This document shows positions 24,076 through 33,883 of a stretch of DNA of 43,409 nt, one piece after another. The position numbers were made by a program, and so were the translations under genes. The DNA comes from an uncultured Ruminococcus sp. GTDB lineage: Bacteria; Bacillota; Clostridia; Oscillospirales; Ruminococcaceae. How positions within the stretch are numbered: the stretch's first letter is position 1; every line of letters starts with the position of its first letter. The notes beneath the pieces were generated by a model. It worked only from the letters and a program-made list of their open reading frames with translations. It was not told the DNA's origin and did not search any database. Location: the NCBI GenBank assembly GCA_900752785.1, contig CAADWP010000082.1, positions 1 to 43,409 on the forward strand, written 5' to 3'.

Positions 24076-26706
24076 TTAAGAAATAAATTCATCGACAATA
24101 GATTTAAACCCAATAAGAGCCTCGTCGACCATGTATGTCTTTCCAACTCCCGCCATTGCGCTGTCCGGACGTCCGCCGCCCTTTCCGCCTGTTATTGCAG
24201 CAACTCTTTGAACGATTTTTCCGGCGTTTGCTCCGCGTTTTACAGCTCCGGAAGTACATACGCAGTAGAAGGTTCCCTTTTCGCCCTCAACGCCTGCAAA
24301 GAGCGCGATAATGTCGCCCTCCTTATCTTTTACGCTGTCGCCAAGCTTTCTTAAAGAGTCCGGAGATGCGCCTGTTACCATTGCGGAAACGATTTTTACT
24401 CCGCGAATATCCTCAGCACCGTCAAATACGCCAGCCATTTTAACATTGGCAAGCTGCTGATTAAGACTTTCCAGCTTTCTGTCCTTTTCTTTTGATTCGA
24501 CAAACATAGCCGCACACTTTTCGGGAAGCTCGTTTATATTTGCAAGCTTCAAAGCCCTTGCAGATCTTTCTATAGTATCTTTAAAGCCGTTAAGAAGTCC
24601 AAGAACTCCCAATCCCGTAACGGCTTCTATTCTTCTTACGCCCGATGCGACCGAGCTTTCCGAAACGATCTTGAAAAGACCAATCTGAGACGTATTTGAA
24701 ATATGCGTACCGCCGCAGAATTCCACCGACTTATCAGCAGTTACAACTCTTACTGTATCGCCGTATTTCTCACCGAACAATGCCATTGCTCCAAGCTTTC
24801 TCGCTTCGTCGATAGGCATTTCCTGCATAGTTACCGGAATCGCACTCATAATTTCGGCATTGACCAGCGTCTCGACACGAGCAATTTCCTCAGCAGTCAT
24901 TGCACTGAAATGGTTGAAATCAAAACGGCAAGCTTTTTCATTGACGAGCTGACCTGCCTGATGAACATGATCGCCAAGCACCTGACGGAGGGCATACTGT
25001 AGAAGATGAGCCGTGGTATGGTTTCTCATGATAGAAAGTCTGCGCTCCCTGTCGATCGCAGCCATAACTCTTGAGCCTTTTGTGAGACATCCCTGCTCAA
25101 TAACGGCGATATGGAGGAAATGACCCTCTGATTTAATAGTATCAGCTATAGAAGCTATATTCTCGCCACAGCTTATAGTTCCCGTATCTCCTGTCTGACC
25201 GCCGCTTTCAGCGTAAAATGGAGTTTTGTCGAGAACGATAACGACATTCTCACCCTCGACCGCATTCTCGATCTCCTTACCGTCCTTAAAAATAGCGAGG
25301 ATCTCAGCGTCATTTTCGGTGAATTCAGTGTAGCCTGTGAATACAGTTTTTGGAGCTTCAACCTTTATGCTGTTGTCTGCCCACGACGATCCCGCTTTTG
25401 CAAGGTGATCGGCTTTAGCCTTGCTGCGCTGCTCCTTTGCAAGCTCCTTAAATCTCTCCGTATCAACTTCAATTCCCTTTTCTTCGCATATCTCTATAGT
25501 CAGGTCGATCGGAAAGCCGTAAGTATCGGCAAGCTTGAAAGCGTCGTCACCCGAAAGAAGCTTTTCGCCGCTGCCGTTCAGCTTATCAATAAACTGACCA
25601 AGCAGCTCCGTACCTTTGTCAATCGTCTTTGCAAACGCTTCTTCTTCAACGCCGATAATTTTCTTGATATAATCACGCTTTTCTGCAAGCTCCGGATATG
25701 CGGAAGCGTTTTCGTTTATAACTGTATCGCACACCTCGCATAGGAACGGCCTTTCAATCCCCAACAATCTGCCGTGACGTGCAGCTCGTCTGAGCAGACG
25801 TCTGAGAACGTAGCCGCGTCCCTCGTTTGAAGGCATTATACCGTCGCCGACCATAAAAGTAGTGCTTCTAATATGGTCAGTAATTACGCGAAGAGAAACG
25901 TCGGATTTAGCGTCAGTCTTATAGCTTACTCCCGCAATACGCGAAATATGCCTCATAATATTCTGGACGGTATCGACCTCGAAGATATTATCGACGCCCT
26001 GCATAGCGCAGGCAAGCCTTTCCAAGCCCATACCCGTATCAATATTTTTATTCTTCATTTCTTCATAATGACCGTTTCCATCGCTGTCGAACTGGCTGAA
26101 AACAAGATTCCAGATCTCGATTACGCGGTCGCATTCGCTTGCTTGTTCAAAGCTTTCAAAGGGACCGTAAGCCTCTCCTCTGTCAAAATGTATCTCAGAG
26201 CAGGGACCGCACGGACCGGAGCCATGCTCCCAGAAGTTATCCTTTTTACCAAGACGGATAATTCTCTCATGAGGAATTCCTATATGCTTTTCCCAAATCT
26301 GTTCAGCCTCGTCATCGCTCTCAAATATAGTGATCCAAAGACGATCTGCCGGAATAGCAAGAGTTTTGGTAAGAAATTCCCACGCCCATTCGATAGCCTC
26401 TGTCTTAAAATAATCGCCAAAGGAAAAATTACCAAGCATCTCAAAATATGTACCGTGACGTGCAGTCTTTCCTACACTTTCAATATCAGGAGTTCTGATA
26501 CATTTCTGACACGTAGTAACACGTTTATTTGGAGGGACAGCTTGTCCCAAGAAATATTTTTTTAGGGGCGCCATGCCGGAATTTATAAGAAGAAGGCTTT
26601 TGTCGCCCGAAGGAACAAGAGAAGCGCTTGCCATTCTTGTGTGATCCTTACTTTCAAAAAAAGAAAGATATTTTTCGCGAAGATCGTTAAGACCTGTCCA
26701 CTGCAT
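24076..26706 (-). CDS. alaS: Alanyl-tRNA synthetase
   Basis: The 876-residue class II synthetase charges tRNA-Ala. Motif 1 to 3 features include GMAPLKKYFLG, RVTTCQKCIRTPDIESVGKT and the conserved GSGPCGPCSEIHFDRG. The editing domain has HTTAHLLQYALRQVLG and the distal CGGTH. The C-Ala domain has GGKGGGRPDSAMAG. Length is standard. The ATG at 26706 (MQWTGLNDLREKYL) has AAAGGAG at good spacing. The frame is open for 30 more codons, but those run into the T-box terminator. It is under T-box control and leads an operon with the HIT protein. Secure. Confidence 0.97.
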   Translation of the reverse strand: MQWTGLNDLREKYLSFFESKDHTRMASASLVPSGDKSLLLINSGMAPLKKYFLGQAVPPNKRVTTCQKCIRTPDIESVGKTARHGTYFEMLGNFSFGDYFKTEAIEWAWEFLTKTLAIPADRLWITIFESDDEAEQIWEKHIGIPHERIIRLGKKDNFWEHGSGPCGPCSEIHFDRGEAYGPFESFEQASECDRVIEIWNLVFSQFDSDGNGHYEEMKNKNIDTGMGLERLACAMQGVDNIFEVDTVQNIMRHISRIAGVSYKTDAKSDVSLRVITDHIRSTTFMVGDGIMPSNEGRGYVLRRLLRRAARHGRLLGIERPFLCEVCDTVINENASAYPELAEKRDYIKKIIGVEEEAFAKTIDKGTELLGQFIDKLNGSGEKLLSGDDAFKLADTYGFPIDLTIEICEEKGIEVDTERFKELAKEQRSKAKADHLAKAGSSWADNSIKVEAPKTVFTGYTEFTENDAEILAIFKDGKEIENAVEGENVVIVLDKTPFYAESGGQTGDTGTISCGENIASIADTIKSEGHFLHIAVIEQGCLTKGSRVMAAIDRERRLSIMRNHTTAHLLQYALRQVLGDHVHQAGQLVNEKACRFDFNHFSAMTAEEIARVETLVNAEIMSAIPVTMQEMPIDEARKLGAMALFGEKYGDTVRVVTADKSVEFCGGTHISNTSQIGLFKIVSESSVASGVRRIEAVTGLGVLGLLNGFKDTIERSARALKLANINELPEKCAAMFVESKEKDRKLESLNQQLANVKMAGVFDGAEDIRGVKIVSAMVTGASPDSLRKLGDSVKDKEGDIIALFAGVEGEKGTFYCVCTSGAVKRGANAGKIVQRVAAITGGKGGGRPDSAMAGVGKTYMVDEALIGFKSIVDEFIS

Positions 26707-26963
26707 ATTATTAACTCCTTTGATTAAATTATTAACTGAAACATTAAACAATAAAGCCCTCGCCGCCAAATGGGACGAAGGCTCACGTGGTACCACCCAA
26801 ATTCAAAAGAACGCACGGTTCTTTTCTCGTTATCCTTAACGCAGAAATACGCCTCGGTTTCCCAAAGAGGCTCAGGGTAAGCACCTGCCGCGTACGTAAA
26901 AGCTTTCACCCTGCGCTTTCTCTCTGCAACGCGCCGCCGAACAGTCAGTCCCGTCAATGCCAT
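26707..26963 (-). promoter_or_regulatory. T-box riboswitch leader of alaS
   Basis: The minus strand carries the T-box sequence GGGTGGTACCACG (26786-26798), which matches the conserved UGGNACC core that pairs with the acceptor end of uncharged tRNA. Upstream lies a long stem I region with paired segments CAGGGT/ACCCTG and GCAGA/TCTGC. Uncharged tRNA-Ala should stabilise the antiterminator. I could not place the specifier codon with confidence; GCG and GCC both occur on the 3' side of stem I. Confidence 0.92.
26745..26784 (-). terminator. T-box regulated terminator
   Basis: On the minus strand AGCCTTCG (26776-26783) pairs with CGAGGGCT (26755-26762, one G-T pair) and is followed by TTATTGTTT. 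It lies directly after the T-box sequence, as expected. Confidence 0.82.
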
Positions 26964-26969
26964 ATAATT

Positions 26970-26997
26970 ATTATATCAGATTCGACGGAAAAGTCAA
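26970..26997 (-). promoter_or_regulatory. Promoter of the alaS leader
   Basis: The minus strand has TTGACT (26992-26997), a 16-nt spacer and an extended -10 TGATATAAT with TATAAT at 26970-26975. It begins immediately after the end of the PBP gene. Confidence 0.82.
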
Positions 26998-27026
26998 TGC
27001 TTTTTTCTTAATTTGCCAAAAAATTT

Positions 27027-28646
27027 TCAAACGGGTGTTTTCTGTGAAAAGTTTTTCATGATCGCTATTTTATCCACGATCTCACGAAATATCGGTGCAG
27101 CCGCGTCGTTACCGTATCCGCCGTCCTCAACAAGAACTGTAACGGCATATTCCGGCTTATCTGTCGGGAAAAATCCTGTTATCCATGCGTGGCAAAACTC
27201 GTTTCCCTCTTCGTCAAAGCGCCCTGTCTGGGCAGTAGACGTCTTTGCGCCAACTGTAGTATAAAATGTACGAGCATTAGAATTTTCGTTATCTCTGACC
27301 GCAGCGACCATCATATTGCGCAGCTCGTTTGATATGCTCTCGTCAATTGTCCTTGAAAGACGCGGCGGCTTCTCGTTTGCAGACTGCTTTCCGTCAACTG
27401 TCATTCCCTTGATAAGACGCAACTCCGGCAGCTCTCCTCCGTTGGCAACAGCGCAGGTCAGCGCTGAAATTTGCAGAGGGGTAGCTGTAAGCTTTCCCTG
27501 TCCAAAAGAAAAATTAGCCATTTCTGCCGGAAGCATAAGATCTTTCATAGCCGGCAGAACTCCTGCTGATCCTGTCATTCCTGCACATAAAAAGGTCTCT
27601 TTTCCGAAGCCAAGCTCATATGCAAGACTTCTAAATCGGGATACGCTTAAATTTCGGCTCAGACTAATAAAATATGTGTTGCATGAATTAGCGATCGCTT
27701 CCGACATATTCTGAATTTCGTGACCGTCAAGCATATGACATCGGAATTTTACGCCGTTTATATCAATACATCCGTCACAGCGGTACATATATCCGCCAAA
27801 GTTTTCCCTGATGCCTTCGCAGGCTGTTACAAGCTTAAATATCGAACCGACTCCGTAGGAATAAAGCGCACGGTTTATCATTGGACTGTTTTCGTCCGAA
27901 ATTGCCGATTCAAGGTCGTTTACCGAATAACCGGGGAAGCTTGCCAACGCTAAAATATCTCCCGTATTTACCTCTGATACCACGATCGCGCCCTTTCCTG
28001 CTTCTTTCGAAGCTTCCTCACAGATACGCTGTATATCAATATCAATAGTTGTTACGACTCCGGTTTTAACTGCGCTGCTTCGGATAACTTCCTTTCCGTC
28101 GCCGATAAGCACATGACCAAATCCGTCAACAGAGTAAGTCACACTATTCTCTCCGGATTCGCCTCTAAAAACCTGATCGTAAGCGTATTCCAATCCCGAA
28201 ACGCCTTTTCCATCTGAAAGGTATCCGATAATATGCTGCGCCGGCATATTTTCCGAATATCGCTGAGGCATGGAAAAAACGGTTAATCCCGCTGATTCGG
28301 GAGTTTCCTTTCCGCACGAAAATACAAAAGGCTTTCCTTTATCAAATTTATTATAAAATTCCTCTTTGTCAAGAGCGAATTTAGCCGTTTCCTCACGGCT
28401 GAGAGCAGCAGGAACAGCCACCGCGGAGTATGTCTTGCTGCAATTTATCATAGGAGTCATATTCCTGTCATAGATAGTTCCCTGACTTGTCCCAGCAACA
28501 ATTTTAAGTTCTGAGCGTTCTTCCGCTAATCCCACCTGCTCCTGTATAAATGCGATCCGAAAATAATTCATTGAGATCAATGTGAATGCAATAAAAAACG
28601 CTGCCGTTATAAAAACAACGCCATGCTCTCCGCGTTTCCGTACCAA
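27027..28646 (-). CDS. Class B penicillin-binding protein (FtsI/SpoVD-like transpeptidase), non-ATG start
   Basis: The 539-residue protein has one N-terminal membrane span (about residues 9-32), a short dimerisation region (RGTIYDRNMTP-like near 55) and a transpeptidase domain. The active-site Ser lies in SIFK (S268, K271) and the second motif is SCN (321-323). The third motif reads KTS (468-470) where KTG is usual. It lacks PASTA domains and is shorter than FtsI/SpoVD, so a sporulation or elongation role is open. The best ribosome-binding site GAGGTGAT (28651-28658) points to TTG at 28646; an in-frame GTG at 28655 is part of that site. A TATAAT lies about 50 nt upstream without a good -35, which might mean an alternative sigma factor. 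Confidence 0.88.
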   Translation of the reverse strand: MVRKRGEHGVVFITAAFFIAFTLISMNYFRIAFIQEQVGLAEERSELKIVAGTSQGTIYDRNMTPMINCSKTYSAVAVPAALSREETAKFALDKEEFYNKFDKGKPFVFSCGKETPESAGLTVFSMPQRYSENMPAQHIIGYLSDGKGVSGLEYAYDQVFRGESGENSVTYSVDGFGHVLIGDGKEVIRSSAVKTGVVTTIDIDIQRICEEASKEAGKGAIVVSEVNTGDILALASFPGYSVNDLESAISDENSPMINRALYSYGVGSIFKLVTACEGIRENFGGYMYRCDGCIDINGVKFRCHMLDGHEIQNMSEAIANSCNTYFISLSRNLSVSRFRSLAYELGFGKETFLCAGMTGSAGVLPAMKDLMLPAEMANFSFGQGKLTATPLQISALTCAVANGGELPELRLIKGMTVDGKQSANEKPPRLSRTIDESISNELRNMMVAAVRDNENSNARTFYTTVGAKTSTAQTGRFDEEGNEFCHAWITGFFPTDKPEYAVTVLVEDGGYGNDAAAPIFREIVDKIAIMKNFSQKTPV

Positions 28647-28798
28647 AAAAATCACCTCGCTGCTATTATCTGCATACGAGGCAAAAATTATACTTTCATA
28701 ACCTGTTCATCATCTTTTTTCGCACGTCTTTTTGTCAAATCTTAACGCTTACCGTGTCAAAAATCCGCTTATAAAAATATATAACAGTCCCTCATATA

Positions 28799-29233
28799 TT
28801 ATTCAAATATCAATGTGAATGGACCGTCATTAACAAGACTGACCTCCATATCGGCTCCAAACCTGCCTGTTTCGACTGTTTGTCCTTTGCTTCGGCAGTA
28901 TGAAACAAAATATTCAAAAAGTCTGTTTGCAATATCGGGCTTCGCCGCCTGCATAAAATTGGGGCGATGTCCCTTTCGGCAGTCTGCATACAGGGTGAAC
29001 TGCGGAACGACAAGCAGCGAACCTCCGACATCTGCAAGCGAAAGATTGATCTTATCATTTTCATCTGAAAAAATCCGCAAACCAATGATTTTATCCGCAA
29101 GCCTGCGGCAGTCATCCTCGTTATCATCGTGACCTGCTCCGAATAGAAGCAGATACCCGCAGCCTATACTTCCACAGACATCTCCTCCGACCTTTACGTC
29201 GGCTGAGGTAACTCTCTGCAAAACAATTTTCAT
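28799..29233 (-). CDS. dtd: D-aminoacyl-tRNA deacylase
   Basis: The 144-residue enzyme removes D-amino acids (and glycine from tRNA-Ala) mischarged on tRNA. Diagnostic motifs are the start [32 protein letters not shown] near 77-93 and the NDGPFTL motif near the C-terminus. Length is standard. The ATG at 29233 is used; the ribosome-binding site is weak (AGGCGA). It begins 7 nt after the GH42-like gene. In other Firmicutes dtd follows relA, which is not present here. Secure. Confidence 0.95.
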   Translation of the reverse strand: MKIVLQRVTSADVKVGGDVCGSIGCGYLLLFGAGHDDNEDDCRRLADKIIGLRIFSDENDKINLSLADVGGSLLVVPQFTLYADCRKGHRPNFMQAAKPDIANRLFEYFVSYCRSKGQTVETGRFGADMEVSLVNDGPFTLIFE

Positions 29234-29240
29234 GACTCGC

Positions 29241-31202
29241 CTACTTTCTGACAATATCCGTTTCGTACGGTTTAAGATCGACTCTGTCCTTACCTATAAG
29301 ATCTATAATACTGTACATCGGCTTCGGAAGACTTACCACAGCGCTTTCCGAAGAATTATTAAAGAAAAAGATAAATTCGTCCAGACCATTGGTCCGCGTC
29401 GTGACCTCAACGCCTCTTGGCAGTCCCTTGAGACGGGGAATTCCTGTCTGGCGCATTACATTTTCCACGAAACTTTCATAAAAATCATTTTTGCAGACCG
29501 TTCCGACATAATAAACGACGCCGCTGCAATATTTGTTCATTGTCACTGCCGGACAGCATCTGTAAAAGCTGTCGCTGTATTCGGCATAGGCCTTTGCAGT
29601 CGTCAGTTTAAGAATATCGCACCACTGACTACAAGTAAATTTATTTCCCGCAAAATCTGTGATCGTCTGTTCGCCGCTGCCTATCGGATCGTACTCTGTG
29701 ATTTCCGCCCCGATAAGCTCCTTGTAAACCGTTGGCAGAGCTTCCATGACGCAGTTATTATTATTATCCTTAACGCCGCTTCGGTTTGTCATTATAAGAG
29801 TTCCGCCCTTGATAACATAGCGATATATATTTTCAGCAGAGCTTTTTCGATAAACGTACATTTCGGGGGCAACCACTACCTTATAATGCGAAATATCTGA
29901 ATCCGGAGATACTATATCAATATTTGCGCCGTATCGTGAAAATGCGCTGTGGAAAGATTTAAGCTGCTGCATATAGCTGAATCCCTTTGCCTGCGGCTGA
30001 GAATTTACCGCATATTCATTTTCAGGCGAATAAAGTATGGCAATCTCTGAAACAAGAGCAGTCGTATCTATAACGCTGAGCTTTGAAGCTGTCTTACAAA
30101 GCTCCGAAAATTCAAAAAATCGTCGTCCGGGAATATTGCTGTGGTCAATGATACCATTTGAAAACATATCGGAACCGATAATAGCCGACCTCCAGCGTGA
30201 ATGGATTATCGTATCCGCACCATGCGCAAGAGCCTGCAGCGCATATCCCATTATCATTCCGGGCTTAGGCGTCGGAAGCATAAAATCATTATCCTCAGGC
30301 GATCTGCCGAGCTGCTCCGTAACGCAGAAGCTTTTTCCGTGAATTCCTCTCATAAGATCAAGATCAAAGGAAGCAGCGCCATTCTCTGTATCAGAAATAT
30401 TTGAAAAATAATTGTTATACGAAACGAAATCAAGATCATTGAAAAGCTTTAACATATCCGGAGTATTTTTACCGAAACAGGCATTGGTGGTAACTCTTGC
30501 CTTAGGCGCCTCCCGATGTATAATAATCGCAAGTTCCTTTACAAAAGCTGCCGCACTCTCCGAAGTAAACCTATAAAATTCCAAATCGAGAGCGGGATTG
30601 TGTCTTGCTCCCTCGTATGCCGCAGGCGGCTGTATTTGCGATACATCACTGTAATTTCCGTACCATGCCTTTGCGCCAAGGGCTGCATTTATATTTTCAA
30701 GATCATCATGCTTATCAAGAAGCCAATCCCTGAACTTACTGCGGCACGAATCGCACATACAAGGAGCAGCGTCTATCCCACTGTCGATCTGCCATGCGGA
30801 AACTGTAGGATTTGCTCCGTATCGGCGTATCATCTGCTGAGTTATCCTCTTTGCATAACTCATAAAAACGGAAGAATTTACACAGCGTTTCACATTTTCG
30901 GAGGATTTTAAGCTATCCCCGTTTCCTGATGTGCGAATAATATCCGGATGCTCCCGATAAAGCCAGGCAGGCGGACAATCTGTTGGTATGCAAAGTACTA
31001 CCTCGATTCCAAAATGCGAAAAGATCCCGATAGCGTCATCCAGCCACGAAAATTCAAATTCGCCGTCCGCAGGTTCAAGAAACGGCCACATAATTCCGCC
31101 CAATCTAACTGTTTTTACGCCTATTCTTGCCATAAGATCAGCATCCTGATTCCATAAGGAGCTGTCCCACTGCTCGGGAAAATAATCAACGCCTATTTTC
31201 AT
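29241..31202 (-). CDS. GH42 beta-galactosidase-like protein missing the acid/base Glu
   Basis: The 653-residue protein has the full GH42 layout: a TIM barrel opening [10 protein letters not shown] and [12 protein letters not shown], a trimerisation domain ([14 protein letters not shown], about 390-580) and a small C-terminal beta domain. The cysteine zinc cluster is kept (C107, C148, C150, C153), and the nucleophile is likely E296 in VTEQLGR. The acid/base motif, normally Q-I-D-N-E-Y-G, is QIDSGID (S141, G142), so the proton donor Glu is gone. No signal peptide is seen. The ATG at 31202 follows GGAGG and overlaps the phosphatase stop as ATGA. It lies among housekeeping genes, not with sugar transporters. 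It may be a binding protein or use another donor. Family certain; hydrolase activity doubtful. Confidence 0.88.
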   Translation of the reverse strand: MKIGVDYFPEQWDSSLWNQDADLMARIGVKTVRLGGIMWPFLEPADGEFEFSWLDDAIGIFSHFGIEVVLCIPTDCPPAWLYREHPDIIRTSGNGDSLKSSENVKRCVNSSVFMSYAKRITQQMIRRYGANPTVSAWQIDSGIDAAPCMCDSCRSKFRDWLLDKHDDLENINAALGAKAWYGNYSDVSQIQPPAAYEGARHNPALDLEFYRFTSESAAAFVKELAIIIHREAPKARVTTNACFGKNTPDMLKLFNDLDFVSYNNYFSNISDTENGAASFDLDLMRGIHGKSFCVTEQLGRSPEDNDFMLPTPKPGMIMGYALQALAHGADTIIHSRWRSAIIGSDMFSNGIIDHSNIPGRRFFEFSELCKTASKLSVIDTTALVSEIAILYSPENEYAVNSQPQAKGFSYMQQLKSFHSAFSRYGANIDIVSPDSDISHYKVVVAPEMYVYRKSSAENIYRYVIKGGTLIMTNRSGVKDNNNNCVMEALPTVYKELIGAEITEYDPIGSGEQTITDFAGNKFTCSQWCDILKLTTAKAYAEYSDSFYRCCPAVTMNKYCSGVVYYVGTVCKNDFYESFVENVMRQTGIPRLKGLPRGVEVTTRTNGLDEFIFFFNNSSESAVVSLPKPMYSIIDLIGKDRVDLKPYETDIVRK

Positions 31203-31747
31203 ATCTGCCTCCTTGTAACATATTCTATAAGCTGGCAATTCCCCATAAACCAACCTGAAAATTCTTCTCTTGTCATGTCATGAAAGTAAGTTTCAATAAC
31301 TCTGCACACGCCCCCATGACTGACAAGAAGAACGTTTTTTTCGCTGTACTTTTCAATAATTTCATCAAGTGCGGAATATACTCTGTGAGCAAGCTGCATG
31401 AGAGATTCGCCGTTTCTGCCCATTCTTACGCCAAATTCGGTTTTATTTTTTGAAAATCCCTCAGTAAATCGAGGTTTCTGCTCGTATTCGCCGTAATCCC
31501 ATTCCCTCAGACGTTCCTCAACGACAATTTCCAATCCTGTTTTTTCCGCAACTATCTCCGCTGTTCTCATTGCGCGCTTCATCGGTGAAGCTATTATAAT
31601 GTCTATATCTCCGAGAGCTGCCGCCTTTTCCGCAAGCTCCTTTGCCTGTGCGATCCCGACGTCGTTAAGCTCTGCGTCTGTCGTTCCTAATATTATGTCA
31701 AGCCGGTTAAATTCCGTCTGACCGTGCCTTGTCGAATATATTTTCAA
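31199..31747 (-). CDS. Histidine phosphatase (phosphoglycerate mutase-like)
   Basis: The 182-residue branch-1 histidine phosphatase has the catalytic His in TRHGQTEFN, the proton-donor Glu in LREWDYGEYE near 80, and the second His in SHGGVCR near 143. The family covers cobalamin phosphatase, broad phosphatases and mutases; the sequence alone does not decide. GGAGTG precedes TTG at 31747 by a normal distance, which also gives the family-like start KIYSTRHG. An in-frame GTG at 31756 overlaps the recN stop and sits on the ribosome-binding site, so it is less likely. The gene is coupled to recN upstream and GH42 downstream. Confidence 0.87.
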   Translation of the reverse strand: MKIYSTRHGQTEFNRLDIILGTTDAELNDVGIAQAKELAEKAAALGDIDIIIASPMKRAMRTAEIVAEKTGLEIVVEERLREWDYGEYEQKPRFTEGFSKNKTEFGVRMGRNGESLMQLAHRVYSALDEIIEKYSEKNVLLVSHGGVCRVIETYFHDMTREEFSGWFMGNCQLIEYVTRRQI

Positions 31748-31752
31748 TCTGT

Positions 31753-33411
31753 TCACTCCAATGCTCTTTTCAGTTCCTCGCGCGCCGTATCGAGCATAAG
31801 ACTGCTCGGATTTTCACCGCCCATTATCCTGGCGATCTCAGCTGTTCTTCCCTCGAAATCAAGCTGATCTACGGCAGTTTCGGTACGATCGCCTATAATT
31901 TTCTTCTCGATCATCAGATGATTATCCGCCATAACGGCTATCTGAGAAAGATGCGTAACGCATATTACCTGACGTATTTTTCCGATCTCACGAAGCTTTA
32001 TGCCGATTTTCTGAGCCGCCTTTCCACTTACTCCGGTGTCGATCTCATCAAAAATCATAGTGGGAATACTGTCCTTTTCGGCAATAACGCTTTTCAGCGC
32101 AAGCATAATACGCGAAAGCTCCCCTCCGGAGGCAATACGGGCAATAGGCTTCGGTTCTTCACCCCTATTAGCGGAAATCAGAAATTCCACCGTATCCATA
32201 CCATTAATAGTCAGCTTGCCCTTTTCGTGCTTTACGGCAATAACTACTCCCGACATATTAAGAAATTCAAGCTCTGCGGCAACGCTCTCCGCAAAACGCT
32301 TTGCGACCTTTTCACGCTGATCGAAAAGAGCTTTTGCCTGCTCCGTAACTGTATGAAGAAGCTTTTCACGCTCATTATTCAGCTCCACTATCTCGTCATG
32401 TGAACTTTCAAGCTGAGTGATCTCCGTACAGGCATTATTGTAAAGCTCTGTCAGACCGTCGCAATCTGTCGCATATTTTCTTTTCATCTTATTTATTGTA
32501 CCCAACCTTGAGCTTAAATAATCAAGCCTTTGACCGTCAAGTTCAATTTTATCCGCAGTATTTTCAAGCTCTGCGGCTATATCGGCAAGCTCGATTTCAG
32601 CGGCTGACAATCTTTCATAAAGTTCGTTCAGAGCTTTGCTGTTTTCGGTAAACGCGGCAAGCTCGCGTTCCGCAGATGCGAGCATTTCGTTTGCAGCCTC
32701 GTCACCCGAGATCGCCTGTGCAGCACTCCTTACCGCAATAATAGTACGCTCGGAGTTTTTCGCAGTTTCGTACTCTTTTTCAAGGATCTCGTCCTCATTT
32801 TCGCTCAATTCAAGTTCGCCTATATCCTCAATTACCTCATTCAAATAGCGGCTTCGCTCAATACGCGACTGCTCCTGTTTTTTCAGTTCCCCAAGCCGTC
32901 TCGCCGTCTGCTGCAATTTGCGGAACGTCTCGCGGTAGTTTTCAAGAAGCGTATTATCGCCTCCAAAGCTGTCAAGTATTTTAAGGTGCTTTTCCGGATC
33001 AAGCAGCACTTGATTATCATGCTGCCCGTGAATGTTGATGAGCATTGCTCCTATCTCTTTAAGCATCGAAGCCGAAGCGGTACGGCTGTTGATTCGGGCA
33101 ACGCTTCCTCCGTCTGCGCTTATCTCACGAGTAATAGTTATCTCCTCATTTTCATGAGCGATCCCCAATTCATCAAGCTTGGCCTGTATCTCGGGAGAAA
33201 GCTCTGTAAACAAAGCCGTTATCACAGCCTTATCGCAGCCTGAACGCACGATATCCTTAGAGCAGCGCTGACCTAAAACGGAATTTATTCCATTAATAAG
33301 GATAGACTTTCCCGCTCCCGTTTCGCCGGTAAAAATATTCAGTCTTTCTGTCAGCGGAATAACAGCCTCACGTATCACAGCAAGATTTTTTATATAAATT
33401 TCTTTCAGCAT
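31753..33411 (-). CDS. recN: DNA repair protein RecN
   Basis: The 552-residue SMC-like ATPase acts in double-strand break repair. It has Walker A GETGAGKSIL (30-39), a central coiled coil (about 150-370) with a short hinge, ABC signature ASGGELSRIMLALK near 435 and Walker B TMIFDEIDTGVSG near 463. Length matches the family. It overlaps argR by 7 nt. The argR-recN pair is conserved in Firmicutes; spoIVB, which usually follows, is replaced here by a phosphatase and a GH42-like gene. Secure. Confidence 0.97.
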   Translation of the reverse strand: MLKEIYIKNLAVIREAVIPLTERLNIFTGETGAGKSILINGINSVLGQRCSKDIVRSGCDKAVITALFTELSPEIQAKLDELGIAHENEEITITREISADGGSVARINSRTASASMLKEIGAMLINIHGQHDNQVLLDPEKHLKILDSFGGDNTLLENYRETFRKLQQTARRLGELKKQEQSRIERSRYLNEVIEDIGELELSENEDEILEKEYETAKNSERTIIAVRSAAQAISGDEAANEMLASAERELAAFTENSKALNELYERLSAAEIELADIAAELENTADKIELDGQRLDYLSSRLGTINKMKRKYATDCDGLTELYNNACTEITQLESSHDEIVELNNEREKLLHTVTEQAKALFDQREKVAKRFAESVAAELEFLNMSGVVIAVKHEKGKLTINGMDTVEFLISANRGEEPKPIARIASGGELSRIMLALKSVIAEKDSIPTMIFDEIDTGVSGKAAQKIGIKLREIGKIRQVICVTHLSQIAVMADNHLMIEKKIIGDRTETAVDQLDFEGRTAEIARIMGGENPSSLMLDTAREELKRALE

Positions 33412-33863
33412 TTCTGCGATTTACCTCCCGGAAAAAGCTCGCTCCTGAATTTTTTTGAGAGCCTTTTTGCGTCTGCCTCGCTTCTTACAAGAATAAAAAT
33501 AGTATCGTCGCCTGCTATCGTCCCCACTATTCCCTCATGATGCACTGAATCTATGGAGGCGCAGGTTCCCTGAGCCATTCCGGCACGACATTTCAATACG
33601 ATAGTATTCATAGCGTAATCCACAGACAGCACCGCCTCCTCAAAAAGGCTTTTTTCCGTAACTGCCGCCGCAGGAAGCGTGTACCGATATACGCCGTTTT
33701 CGTCACGCTGCTTCAAAAGATTAAGCTCTTGTATATCGCGTGAAAGCGTTGCCTGAGTCGCCTTTATACCACGTTTTTCAAGAAGCTCAATCAATAATCC
33801 CTGAGTTGCAACAGGCTTCTCCGCTATTATTTCAAGTATAATTTCATGTCTTTGATTTTTCAT
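33405..33863 (-). CDS. argR: Arginine repressor
   Basis: The 152-residue protein has an N-terminal winged helix (KRGIKATQATLSRDIQEL, 30-47) and a C-terminal arginine-binding hexamer domain with GTIAGDDTIFILVRS near 113-127, where GDD is the arginine contact. It represses arginine synthesis and activates catabolism when arginine is high. CGGAGA lies before the ATG. It is part of the nadK-argR-recN string. Secure. Confidence 0.96.
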   Translation of the reverse strand: MKNQRHEIILEIIAEKPVATQGLLIELLEKRGIKATQATLSRDIQELNLLKQRDENGVYRYTLPAAAVTEKSLFEEAVLSVDYAMNTIVLKCRAGMAQGTCASIDSVHHEGIVGTIAGDDTIFILVRSEADAKRLSKKFRSELFPGGKSQKC

Positions 33864-33883
33864 GGCTATCTCCGCAATCTATA

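Noticed and set aside
25873..26565. Plus-strand open frame of 230 codons opposite alaS
   Set aside because: It lies wholly inside alaS and its peptide has no recognisable domain.
29232..29900. Plus-strand open frame of 222 codons opposite the GH42-like gene
   Set aside because: It lies inside a clear GH42 reading frame and has no ribosome-binding site or family match.
31729..32403. Plus-strand open frame of 224 codons opposite recN
   Set aside because: It lies almost entirely across recN, which has all its motifs; no start signal is seen.
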